A stretch of DNA of 64,000 nt from CAYXGZ01 sp964464755 (GTDB lineage: Bacteria; Planctomycetota; MHYJ01; JACPRB01): assembly GCA_964464755.1 (NCBI GenBank), contig CAYXGZ010000010.1, forward strand, positions 1-64,000, read 5' to 3'. The notes beneath the pieces were generated by a model, which was given only the letters and a program-made list of their open reading frames with translations, had not been told where the DNA came from and searched no databases. Below, in pieces: positions 24,463 through 35,812 of the stretch. Within the stretch, counting starts at the first letter, position 1. Each line of letters begins with the position of its first letter. Position numbers and translations under genes: made by a program.

Positions 24463-25296
24463 TCAGGCCAGGCGCCGGCCGGTCACGATCGTGATGTCGT
24501 CGGACTGCTCGCCCCCGCCGCGGTGGATCTCGATCTGGTCGGCGATGCGGCGGAGCAGCTCGCCGCTCTTGCCGTCGCTCTCCGCGATGAGGCGCTTGCG
24601 GACGAGCTCGATGCCGAACTCCTTCTGCCCCTCCCCCATCGCCTCGTTCACGCCGTCGGTGAAGAGAAGGAAGCGGTCGCCCGGGTCGAGGTGGATGACC
24701 TCCTCGCGCATCGCGGGCAGGTAGGCCATCGCGGGCAGGACGCCGAGCACCGGGCCGCGGGACGGGAAGGTCATCGCGATGCGGATCCGGGACTTCCAGA
24801 GGATCGTGGGCAGGTGGCCGCCGTTCGCGACGGTGAGCGTGTGCGAGGCCGGGTCGAGCAGCGCGTAGGTCCCGGAGATGAACATGCCCCGCTTCATGTT
24901 GCCGGACATCATCCGGTTCAGGTTGGCCATGATCTTCGCGGGCGCGGCCTCGGGCTCCGGCTGGGCCCGGAGCATCGAGCGGCAGGTCATCGTGGCGAGG
25001 CTCGCCGGGATGCCCTTGCCCGAGGCGTCGGCGACCATGATCCCCACGCGGCCGTCGGGCCGGGGCAGGTAGTCGTAGAAGTCGCCCGAGATCGTGCGCG
25101 CGGCCCGGTAGAGGTGGGCGAGGTCGTACCCGGGGACGTCGGGCGCGTTCTCGGGCAGCAGGGAGCGCTGGTACTCCGCGCCCGCGGCGAGGTCCTGGAG
25201 CAGGACGTCGACGTCCGCCTTCTTGAGCGGAGCGGGCGGCGGAGGAGCCTTCGGCTCGTCGCCCTTCGGCAGCTCGCCCCGGGAGAATAGACCCAT
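24463..25296 (-). CDS. PP2C-type (SpoIIE/RsbU) serine phosphatase
   Basis: A 277-residue cytoplasmic phosphatase. After a Pro-rich N-terminus (KAPPPPAPLKK) the domain shows YRAARTISGDFYDYLPR, VGIMVADASGKGIPASL, ANGGHLPTILW and FTDGVNEAMGE, with QSDDITIVTG at the end; these carry the metal-binding Asp residues of the family. No sensor domain is fused. It probably reverses Ser/Thr phosphorylation of partner-switch proteins or of targets of the window's kinases. It is transcribed alone, between the lipoprotein unit and a membrane protein gene. Confidence 0.93.
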   Translation of the reverse strand: MGLFSRGELPKGDEPKAPPPPAPLKKADVDVLLQDLAAGAEYQRSLLPENAPDVPGYDLAHLYRAARTISGDFYDYLPRPDGRVGIMVADASGKGIPASLATMTCRSMLRAQPEPEAAPAKIMANLNRMMSGNMKRGMFISGTYALLDPASHTLTVANGGHLPTILWKSRIRIAMTFPSRGPVLGVLPAMAYLPAMREEVIHLDPGDRFLLFTDGVNEAMGEGQKEFGIELVRKRLIAESDGKSGELLRRIADQIEIHRGGGEQSDDITIVTGRRLA

Positions 25297-25308
25297 GGAT
25301 GGGTCGGG

Positions 25309-25314
25309 ATTATA
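25309..25314 (-). promoter_or_regulatory. -10 box of the PP2C phosphatase gene
   Basis: A perfect TATAAT on the minus strand ends 12 nt before the ATG at 25296, leaving a leader of only about five bases. Confidence 0.65.
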
Positions 25315-25334
25315 TCCCCTTGGAACCCGGGCGG

Positions 25335-25973
25335 CTACCTCGCCGGCCGCTCCCGCCACTCCGCCGCGTCGGCGACCTTCGCGAGATCGCCCGCCGGCAG
25401 CCACACGCCGAGCGGCGTGATCCGCCGGCGGCGCAGGCTCGTGAGCCAGGAATGCCACTCCGGCTGGATCTCGTGCCGCTCGCCGGAGGACCGGCCCTCG
25501 TCCGCGAACCCGGGCACGGTGTCCTCGGCGAAGCCCGCCGGGACCTCCACCGGCTTCCGCTTCCCCATCGCCCGCAGCACCTGGCGGCAGTTCTCGAGCA
25601 GGACCGGATCCCCGGAGGCCGCCGCCTCGCGCAGGCTCGTCACCCCGGGCTCGTGGACGACGGCCATGTGGTGACCGAACAGCGCGGCGCCGAGCACGAG
25701 CGTCGCGGCCCCCGTCGCGACCCGGGCGGGACCCGGGGCCTGGAAGGTCAACAGCAGGACCGCGCAGCCCACGGGCACCAGGCACTGGGCCCAGCCCGGG
25801 CGCTCCGCGCAGACGTGGGCCGCCCCCGCCAGGCCCTCGATCACCGCCAGGAGCAGCGGCAACGCGACGCCGATGGAGATCGACTCCTTGGTGGGCCGCG
25901 TCCCCCGCTTCAGCAGCCAGGCGATCGTCAGCACGGGCAGCGCGATCAGCACGGCGAAGTGCAGGGTGGCCAT
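25335..25973 (-). CDS. Polytopic membrane protein, unknown function
   Basis: A 212-residue protein with four to five hydrophobic helices in its first 115 residues (HFAVLIALPVLTIAWLLKRG, ISIGVALPLLLAVIEGLAG, CLVPVGCAVLLLTFQ, GAATLVLGAALFGHHMAVVH) and a hydrophilic C-terminal tail. It matches no family I know. GGAGGA lies six bases before the ATG, a clear Shine-Dalgarno site. Confidence 0.7.
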   Translation of the reverse strand: MATLHFAVLIALPVLTIAWLLKRGTRPTKESISIGVALPLLLAVIEGLAGAAHVCAERPGWAQCLVPVGCAVLLLTFQAPGPARVATGAATLVLGAALFGHHMAVVHEPGVTSLREAAASGDPVLLENCRQVLRAMGKRKPVEVPAGFAEDTVPGFADEGRSSGERHEIQPEWHSWLTSLRRRRITPLGVWLPAGDLAKVADAAEWRERPAR

Positions 25974-26030
25974 GGTTCCTCCACCCAGTAGACCCCGGGA
26001 GGCGCCCCCTCGTCTACGCCCGGAGCCCGC

Positions 26031-27254
26031 TCATTTCTCCGCGTCCCCGGGCTGCGGCGGCATCGCGGGCGAATCCTTCCACGAGATCCAGTACATGAGG
26101 CTGCCCGCGACGTAGAGCACGATGGTCGCCAGCATCGCCGTGGTGAATCCGTCTCGCCCCACCGGCAGGCGCTCGATGATCCAGCCGCCCGACGAGGTCC
26201 CCGCCAGCCAGGCCGCGCCCCACGAGATGTCGCGGAACGCGTGCGTCAGCGCCCGCTGGTCCTCCGGCATCACCTCCATCGTGAAGTTCGCCATCACCGG
26301 GTTCGCCATGTTCATCAGCGCGTGCCGGCCGAGGAAGCCCGCGACCGCGAGCCACGGCGTGCCCGCGAACGCCATCGCGAGGAAGAACGGGATCGACAGC
26401 AGCTGGCAGGCCACGATGGTCCGCGCCCCGCCGTACCGCCGGGCCAGCACCGGGGCCGCGAGGAACGCGAGGAAGACCACGGCCTGGGCGACCGAGAACA
26501 CCGCGCTCACCTCCGACGGCCCGTACCCGAAGCGCCGGCTGAAGTAGAGGTTGATGAACGGGATCGTGAGCCCCGCCCCCAGCCCGATCACCGCGCCGGG
26601 GATGCAGATCCGCGACGCCCGGCCCCAGTCGAGCAGCCGCCGCCCCGCCTCCCTCGGGCCCGGCGGGTTCTCGCGGATCGCCAGGTACACCGCCGCCGTC
26701 GCCACGGAGACCGCCCCCGACAGCAGGAGCATCTGCTTCTGGGCCGGCATCCCCTCGCCCCAGATCCTCGCGAGGATCCAGACCGCGCCCGTTCCCACGA
26801 GCCCCGCCCCGGGCCCGAGCGCCGTGCCGACGCCGAAGAGGTAGGCCCGCTCCGTCGGCCGCGAGTGCCGCATGTAGAACGGCGCCGTCCCCGCGCCCAG
26901 CATCGCCTGCCCCATGCCCGCGAGCAGCGACCAGAGCACCAGGGGCCCGGGCGTCGGCCACAGCGCGATCCCCGCGAGCGCCGCCCCGAAGCAGGCGGTT
27001 CCGAGCGCCAGCCAGCCCCGGATCCGCCCCCGGTCGATGAAGAACGCCAGCGGCACCGCGACGAGCAGCGTGCCGAACTGCGTCACCGAGAGCAGGTTGC
27101 CGATCGCCCCCTCGGCGAGCCCGGCCTCCTTGAGGTAGAGATTGCGCAGCACCCAGAAGCTGCCCTGGCCGATGCCGCCGAGGAAGTGGCCGAGCAGGTA
27201 GAGCCGCGCCGCGGGGCTGAAGCCCGCGACATGCCGGAGGTAGTCGCGGAGCAT
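26031..27254 (-). CDS. Major facilitator superfamily transporter
   Basis: A 407-residue carrier with about 12 transmembrane helices. The family loop between helices 2 and 3 reads FFIDRGRIRGWL, and the N- and C-terminal halves have the usual pseudo-repeat. The substrate is not recognisable; drug/metabolite efflux is possible. Its ATG abuts the stop of the downstream-coded half of the NRDE gene, so both are in one transcription unit. Confidence 0.88.
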   Translation of the reverse strand: MLRDYLRHVAGFSPAARLYLLGHFLGGIGQGSFWVLRNLYLKEAGLAEGAIGNLLSVTQFGTLLVAVPLAFFIDRGRIRGWLALGTACFGAALAGIALWPTPGPLVLWSLLAGMGQAMLGAGTAPFYMRHSRPTERAYLFGVGTALGPGAGLVGTGAVWILARIWGEGMPAQKQMLLLSGAVSVATAAVYLAIRENPPGPREAGRRLLDWGRASRICIPGAVIGLGAGLTIPFINLYFSRRFGYGPSEVSAVFSVAQAVVFLAFLAAPVLARRYGGARTIVACQLLSIPFFLAMAFAGTPWLAVAGFLGRHALMNMANPVMANFTMEVMPEDQRALTHAFRDISWGAAWLAGTSSGGWIIERLPVGRDGFTTAMLATIVLYVAGSLMYWISWKDSPAMPPQPGDAEK

Positions 27255-27952
27255 CAGGCCAGGATCCCGGTCAGGTCGCGGAACGGAGTGCGGCACGGCG
27301 GGCCGTCCGCGTACCAGAGCCGCGACCCCGAGGGTCCGCTCGCGAACACGGTCGACGACACGGTGCCGAAACGCTCGCCGTGCTTGCAGACCGGGCGCTC
27401 GCCCTCGTGCGAGCCCAGGAACCCGGCGAGCCCCGCCGGGTCGGCGGACAGCGGACCCGCAACCCGGACCCGGTCGATCGCCAGCCGCTCCGACAGTCGC
27501 GGCTCGTCGAGGTCGCGGTCGGTCGACACGACGTGGAGCCCGCGCCCGAACTCCGCGACCCGCAACTCCCCGTCGTAGTGGAGGCAGATCCCCGCGCCGT
27601 CGGCGACGGCGACGAGGTTGAATCCCGCGACGGGCCGCTCGTCCACGCGGCGGCGGATCAGCGCCTCCACTCAGCCCAGCGCCGAGCAGCGCAGGGCCTC
27701 GAGCACGAGCGAGCCCCGGGAGGCCATGGAGGGGTCGCGGGCGGGCCGCTCGCGGTTGGTGATCGCGACGAAGAGGCCCTGGCGGTTGATCCCGAGCCAG
27801 GTGCCGCCGGCCCGGAGGTCCTTCCCGCCCCAGATCCCCGCCTCGAGCCGCCCGGGCGGCGCCGACGGGCGGCGCGGGGATTCGTCGCGGTTCGCGGCGA
27901 CGACGAGCGGGTGGCCCGGGATCTCGTCGAGGAAGAGCGCCAGGACGCACAT
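27254..27952 (-). pseudogene. NRDE/TANGO2 family protein split by an in-frame TGA
   Basis: Reading from ATG 27952, residues 1-93 are the family N-terminus (MCVLALFLDEIPGHPLVVAA, NRDESPRRP, LRAGGTWLGINRQGLFVAIT). A TGA at 27673-27671 interrupts the frame, and translation could continue without a shift (GTG 27670) through FNLVAVADG, FGTVSSTVFA and YADGPPCRTPF, the family C-terminus. The whole would be 232 residues, a normal length. Unlike the four selenoprotein candidates, the stop is not at a conserved Cys, and only a weak hairpin follows. A TGG-to-TGA nonsense mutation or sequence error is the best reading; readthrough cannot be excluded. Confidence 0.75.
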
Positions 27953-27960
27953 GGCGCCCC

Positions 27961-27966
27961 AAGATA
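27961..27966 (-). promoter_or_regulatory. -10-like box before the NRDE gene
   Basis: TATCTT on the minus strand ends 8 nt before the ATG at 27952. It lies just after the stop of the CocE-like gene, so it would be an internal promoter. Confidence 0.45.
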
Positions 27967-27968
27967 GA

Positions 27969-29579
27969 TCATTCCGCGGGCGTCGGCACCTTCAGCGTGG
28001 ACCCCGGGGAGCGGATTTCGAGGTTCAGCTTCAGCGCGGTCTTCGCGTCCCAGGCCTTCGCGCCCGTGTGCGGGTTCCGGCCGTAGCGCGGGAACGAGGC
28101 GCTCCCGACGTAGAGGCGCAGGCCCCCGCCCTTCGGCACGACCGCGGCGATGGGCGGCAGCTTCACGACCGCGCCGGCCGGCTTCCCCGGCTGCAGGCCC
28201 GCGACGCGCAGCGCCGCCGTGCCCAGGAGGTAGGGCTTCCCGTCGGCGCGCACCTCGCAGAGCCGGGCGACCAGGTCCGCCGACTCCCGGTCCGCCGCGA
28301 ACGCGATCGCGACCTCGACGGCCCCGTTGATCGCGAGCGGCGCCCCGAGCGGGCCGGTGGACCACGCGAGCGTGTCGCCGCGGCCGTCGAGCGCCGAGTG
28401 GTCGGTGGGCCCGTGCTTCATCGGCGGCAGGTTCGCCCCGCCCAGGTCGGGCGCGGGCTGCATCGGGTCGTGCAGGTACGCCCTCGACCCCGCGGCCCCG
28501 GGCTCCGCGCCGAGCGTCCCGTCCGCGCGGAGCTGCAGCGTCGTCGCCCCGCGCGCCACGCCGGACCACGACGCGGCCCCGGCCCAGCGCTCCTCGCCGC
28601 AGACCCAGTACCGGACCCGCGGCGTGCGGTCCCACCCGTTGTCGATCCCCCGCAGCCAGCGGTCGAAGAACGCGCCGGCCGCGACGGCCGATTCCCCCGC
28701 GGCCCTCGGGAACTCGAGCTGTCCCTGCTTCGCGAGGCCGACGGAGACGTGGTCCCAGGGCCCGACGAGCAGCCGCGAGTGCTCCCGAGCGGCCGCCCCG
28801 CCCTTGGCGACGAGATCCTCGAAGAAGCGGATCACGGCGTCGGGGTAGTTGTCCCACCACCCGGTGATCATGAGGCAGGGGACGTCGATGGCCTGGGGAC
28901 GCCGAGTCAGGGCCGTCGCCGCCTTCCACACCGGGTCGCCCGCGTCGGGATGGTCGCGCGCGACGTCCATCGAGCCGAAGCCCAGCTGCTCGAGTCGCTC
29001 GAGGTGGGCCTCGAGCGGGACCCCGCCCTCGTAGTACGCGTCGTACGCCTGCCCCATGGCCGCGATGAGCGGGACGGCGCAGACCAGGTGCGGCGGCTTC
29101 TCCGCGGCCGTGTCGAACTGCTGCTTGCCCAGCGCGCTGCCGCCCCAGGTCCCGACCTTGCCGTCGCAGAAGTCCTGCGCGGCGAGCCACTCGACCGCGT
29201 CGTACCCGTCCATCCCCCTCCGCCAGCCCCGGCGGTCGTGGCCGGCCGCCGCCTTGCGCGACGCGTGGAAGCCGCGCCAGTCGAGCACGCAGTAGACGTA
29301 GTGCTCGCGGTCGAGCAGGCCGAGCACGTCGGCGTGGGCGCCGCGGCCCGTCTCGGCGACCGGGGCGTCGACCCCGGCGAGCGGCGTGCCGAGGTGCTTC
29401 TTGTTGTACGGGGTCTGGATGAGGACGACCGGGTAGCGGCCCGCCTTCGGCGGGAGGTAGAGGTCGGCGGCCAGCGACGCGCCGTCCCGCATCGGGATGG
29501 CGACGTCCATCCGCTCGGTCCTCCAGGCGTCCTGGCCGAGGGAGGCGATCACGGCGAGCAGCGCGGCGCGGAGGATCAT
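27969..29579 (-). CDS. Exported CocE/NonD-type hydrolase (X-Pro dipeptidyl-peptidase family)
   Basis: A 536-residue protein with a short signal peptide (AALLAVIASLGQ). The alpha/beta-hydrolase part has DVAIPMRDGASLAADLYLPP, YVYCVLDWRGFHAS, the nucleophile region VGTWGGSALGKQQF, and a C-terminal jelly-roll domain (VEVAIAFAAD, LRLYVGSASFPRYGRN). These are features of the cocaine esterase/glutaryl-7-ACA acylase (S15-like) family that splits amide or ester bonds; the true substrate is unknown. It overlaps the dps stop by 4 bp. Confidence 0.88.
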   Translation of the reverse strand: MILRAALLAVIASLGQDAWRTERMDVAIPMRDGASLAADLYLPPKAGRYPVVLIQTPYNKKHLGTPLAGVDAPVAETGRGAHADVLGLLDREHYVYCVLDWRGFHASRKAAAGHDRRGWRRGMDGYDAVEWLAAQDFCDGKVGTWGGSALGKQQFDTAAEKPPHLVCAVPLIAAMGQAYDAYYEGGVPLEAHLERLEQLGFGSMDVARDHPDAGDPVWKAATALTRRPQAIDVPCLMITGWWDNYPDAVIRFFEDLVAKGGAAAREHSRLLVGPWDHVSVGLAKQGQLEFPRAAGESAVAAGAFFDRWLRGIDNGWDRTPRVRYWVCGEERWAGAASWSGVARGATTLQLRADGTLGAEPGAAGSRAYLHDPMQPAPDLGGANLPPMKHGPTDHSALDGRGDTLAWSTGPLGAPLAINGAVEVAIAFAADRESADLVARLCEVRADGKPYLLGTAALRVAGLQPGKPAGAVVKLPPIAAVVPKGGGLRLYVGSASFPRYGRNPHTGAKAWDAKTALKLNLEIRSPGSTLKVPTPAE

Positions 29580-30055
29580 CCCCGGAACGAGCGGACCATC
29601 CAGGCCGTCTTCTCGTGCTGCTCCATCAGGCCCGTGAGGAAGTCGGCGGTGCCGGCGTCGTGGAACTTGTCCTGGCAGGCCGCGAGGTCCGTCCGCAGCG
29701 AGCGGATGATCTCCTCGTAGTCCTCCTGGAGGTTGGCCAGCATCGTGTCGGCGTCCGGGTAGCGGCCGGGGTGCTCCTTGAGGCGGGAGGCGCGGGCGAA
29801 CCCGGCGATGGTCGCGGGGGCGAAGTCCCCGAGGGCGCGGATCCGCTCGGCGACGTCGTCGATCACGACCTCGAGCTCGGTGTACTGGGCCTCGAAGAAC
29901 TTGTGGAGGTCGTTGAAGCGCGGGCCGACCACGTTCCAGTGGTAGTTCCGGGCCTTCGTGTACAGCACGAACTCGTCGGCCAGCAGCGTCGAGAGGATCT
30001 TCACCACGCCGCGCCGGTCGCCGTCGGACAGCCCGATCTTCGCCTTCACGTCCAT
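29576..30055 (-). CDS. dps: Dps-family DNA-protecting ferritin-like protein
   Basis: A 159-residue four-helix protein that stores iron in 12-mer shells and protects DNA from peroxide. The ferroxidase signature is YHWNVVGPRFNDLHKFFEAQ, followed by YTELEVVIDDVAERIRALGD. The start at 30055 gives MDVKAKIGLSDGDRR; its first bases overlap the GmhB-like gene by 10 bp, so the two are coupled. Presence of dps fits the oxidative-stress theme of the msr genes. Confidence 0.93.
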   Translation of the reverse strand: MDVKAKIGLSDGDRRGVVKILSTLLADEFVLYTKARNYHWNVVGPRFNDLHKFFEAQYTELEVVIDDVAERIRALGDFAPATIAGFARASRLKEHPGRYPDADTMLANLQEDYEEIIRSLRTDLAACQDKFHDAGTADFLTGLMEQHEKTAWMVRSFRG

Positions 30056-30600
30056 GTGGGAACCTCGCTTCCCTCCCCCAGGATGATGCCGGCGGCCTCC
30101 GCGATGGACGGGACGACCGTGCAGGGCACCTTGAGGTCGGCGACGTGGTGCTCCCCGTGGCCCGTCCGGACGAAGACGCCCTTCCCGCCGAACGCCGCGG
30201 CGAGCTCGACGTCGCAGGGATGGTCCCCCACGGCGAAGGACGCCGCGAGGTCGATCCCGTGCTCCGCCCGGGCCCGCCGGGGGAACTCCAGCCCCGGCTT
30301 GCGGCAGGCGCAGCCGTCTTCCGGGCCGTGGGGGCAGCAGTAGACGTCCCGGATCTCGACCCCGCCCGCCGCGAGCCGGCGCACGACGTGGTCGTTGACC
30401 CCGCGGACCTCCTCGAGGGAGGTCAGCCCCTTCGCCACCCCCGACTGGTTGGTGACGATGAAGAGGACGAAGCGCTGCTGCAGCCGCCGCAGGGCCGGCA
30501 CCGACTCGGGGAAGAACTCCACCTGGTCCGGACGGGAGAGGTAGCCCCGGTCCTGGATGAGGGTTCCGTCCCGGTCGATGAACACCGCGGGCCGCGCCAT
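30046..30600 (-). CDS. HAD-IIIA phosphatase, heptose-bisphosphate phosphatase (GmhB)-like
   Basis: A 184-residue HAD enzyme. Motif I is VFIDRDGTLIQDRGYL, motif II FIVTNQSGVAKG, and motif III CRKPGLEF with VGDHPCDVELA. The Cys/His zinc site CCPHGPEDGCACRKP is characteristic of the D,D-heptose 1,7-bisphosphate phosphatase branch and of related histidinol-phosphate phosphatases. If it is GmhB it serves LPS-core or S-layer heptose synthesis; no other heptose gene is visible here. Confidence 0.87.
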   Translation of the reverse strand: MARPAVFIDRDGTLIQDRGYLSRPDQVEFFPESVPALRRLQQRFVLFIVTNQSGVAKGLTSLEEVRGVNDHVVRRLAAGGVEIRDVYCCPHGPEDGCACRKPGLEFPRRARAEHGIDLAASFAVGDHPCDVELAAAFGGKGVFVRTGHGEHHVADLKVPCTVVPSIAEAAGIILGEGSEVPTWT

Positions 30601-30657
30601 GCGGGCATCGTAGCGGGCGGGGCCCGGGGCGGCTTCGAAAATCCGACCCCGACCCGG

Positions 30658-30663
30658 TATGAT
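30658..30663 (+). promoter_or_regulatory. -10 box of the kinase-FGE gene, leaderless type
   Basis: TATGAT ends 8 nt before the ATG at 30672. The divergent GmhB-like gene starts only 58 bp upstream. Confidence 0.6.
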
Positions 30664-30671
30664 GGCCGCCC

Positions 30672-34181
<3,510 letters not shown>

Positions 34182-34182
34182 G

Positions 34183-34638
34183 CTACTTCTTCGCCTCCGT
34201 GAACCGGAGGCTCACCGAGTTGATTCAGTAGCGCTTGCCGGTCGGCTTCGGCCCGTCGTCGAAGAGGTGGCCGAGGTGCGAGCCGCACTTCGAGCAGACC
34301 ACCTCGGGCGCGCCGCCGTCGGGCTGGAGCTTCGTCGCGCCGGGGATCGCGTCCCAGTAGCTCGGCCAGCCGCAGCTGGAGTCGTACTTCGTCTCCGAGC
34401 GGAAGAGGTCCTGGCCGCAGGCCCCGCAGGAGTAGACCCCGTCGCCGAAGAACGTGTCGTACTTGCCCGAGAACGGCGCCTCGGTCCCCTTCTGGCGCAG
34501 GACGCGGTACTCCTCGGCGCTGAGCTTGTCCTTGTACGGATCCTTCTGGACCACGGGGGCCTCCGGGGTGGGTTGGGTTCCGCCTCCGCACGCGGCGAGC
34601 AGGGCGAGCAGCGCCGCGGCCGCCAGGGTTCGCTTCAC
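34183..34638 (-). CDS. msrB: Methionine-R-sulfoxide reductase B, lipoprotein, predicted selenocysteine at the catalytic site
   Basis: MsrB reduces methionine-R-sulfoxide. The frame from GTG 34638 has a signal peptide and lipobox (LLALLAACGGG), the two zinc CxxC pairs (CGACGQDLF and CSKCGSHLGHLFDDGP), SSCGWPSYWDAI and GKRY. A TGA (34227-34225) then stands where the catalytic Cys of RYCINS belongs, and the same frame continues INSVSLRFTEAKK to a TAG. The whole is 151 residues with position 138 as Sec. A 7-bp hairpin follows the TGA. Without readthrough the enzyme would lack its catalytic residue. It converges on the kinase gene with one base between stops. Confidence 0.9.
34193..34211 (-). promoter_or_regulatory. 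SECIS-like hairpin downstream of the msrB TGA
   Basis: On the minus strand GCCTCCG pairs with CGGAGGC around the loop GTTCA. Counting U of UGA as +1, the stem spans +17 to +35 and the loop begins with G24-U25. This matches the position and loop GU of bacterial SECIS elements of the fdhF type. Confidence 0.7.
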
Positions 34639-34678
34639 GGTCCCATAACAGCAGGCGGGGCCCCGGAATTCCACGAAA

Positions 34679-35812
34679 TCAGGCGAGTCCCACGGGGCGG
34701 AACTCGCGGCCCGGGAACACGGACGCGGGGTCGGGATTCCCCAGGCGCGCCCGCAGCAGCTCCGCGAGCACGTCGCGGTAGTCCGTCGTGACCGGAAGGT
34801 CGCCCGGTCCCTCGAGCAGCTCCGGCGTCAGCGCCGGGAAACGGCCGTGGACCCGACCGCCCCGGATCCCGCGGCCGAGGACGAACATCACGCTTCCCCG
34901 GCCGTGGTCCGTGCCGAAGCTGACGTTCTCGGCGACCCGGCGCCCGAACTCCGTGAGCACGACGATCGTGACCCGGTCCTTGTGGGATCCGAGCTCGCGC
35001 CGGAAGGCCGCCAGGCCGGAGGCGAGTTCCGCGGCCAGGCCGTCGAGCAGCGCGGGCTGGACGAAATGCGTGTCCCAGCCGCCGAGGTCGACGCAGGCCG
35101 CCTCGAGCCCCACCTCGGCCCGCGCGAGCCGCGCCACCTGCCGCAGGTTGTCCGCGAAGGACCCGTTCCCCGGCGCCTCGTCGCGCAGCCGCTCGACGGC
35201 CGCGAGCGTCGACAGCACCTGCGTGCCCGCCGCGCCCAGCGCGTCGGGCTCCGCCCCGTAGAGCGCCGCCATCGCCCCCGCGAAGCCCGGGGCTCCCCTC
35301 ACGGAGAACTCGTCGAGCCTCGCGACGGCCGACGCGGACGGGGCCCCGCGCAGCGATTCCGGCAGCACGTCGGCGATCGCGACCCCGGACAGCGCGCCGC
35401 GCCGGCCCGGGGCGGTGCGCAGGTGGCGGGCGATCCAGCCCGAGCCCATGTCGCGGCCCTCGGGGTTGCCCCGCTCCATCAGGTCCTGCGCCTCGAAGTG
35501 CGAGCGCGTCTCGTCCGTCGAGCCCGCCGCGTGGACGATCGCGAGCTCGCCCGACGTCCAGTCCTCGAGCAGGGGCGAGAGCGCCGGGTTGAGTCCGAAG
35601 CGGCCGTCGAGGTCGACGAGGCGCCCCTTCCCCGAGGCGTCCGGCGGCGGCAGGCCGAGCGTCGGCCGCGCGCCACGGTAGCCGGGATCCGTGAACGGCG
35701 CGACAAGGTTGAGCCCGTCCGCCCCGCCCCGGAGGAAGACCTGGACGAGGACGTCCCGCTCGGGCCCGCGGGGCGAGAACGACAGGCGGAGGAAGTCGCG
35801 GCGCGTCGGCAT
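34679..35812 (-). CDS. DUF1501 family protein
   Basis: A 377-residue protein of the DUF1501 family, related to the alkaline-phosphatase/sulfatase fold. It begins PTRRDFLRLSFS, a twin-arginine-type start, and contains VFLRGGADGLNLVAPF, VHAAGSTDETRSHFEAQDLM, DLGGWDTHF and LTEFGRRVAEN, typical of the family. DUF1501 genes almost always accompany DUF1800 genes, as here: its ATG overlaps the DUF1800 stop by 1 bp (TGATG). The pair is widespread in Planctomycetota and relatives; its biochemical role is not established. Confidence 0.92.
   Translation of the reverse strand: MPTRRDFLRLSFSPRGPERDVLVQVFLRGGADGLNLVAPFTDPGYRGARPTLGLPPPDASGKGRLVDLDGRFGLNPALSPLLEDWTSGELAIVHAAGSTDETRSHFEAQDLMERGNPEGRDMGSGWIARHLRTAPGRRGALSGVAIADVLPESLRGAPSASAVARLDEFSVRGAPGFAGAMAALYGAEPDALGAAGTQVLSTLAAVERLRDEAPGNGSFADNLRQVARLARAEVGLEAACVDLGGWDTHFVQPALLDGLAAELASGLAAFRRELGSHKDRVTIVVLTEFGRRVAENVSFGTDHGRGSVMFVLGRGIRGGRVHGRFPALTPELLEGPGDLPVTTDYRDVLAELLRARLGNPDPASVFPGREFRPVGLA

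Noticed and set aside
27671..27673. TGA in the NRDE gene as a fifth selenoprotein
   Set aside because: The position is not a conserved Cys, no redox motif surrounds it and only a weak, mismatched hairpin follows. It is kept as an interrupted gene.
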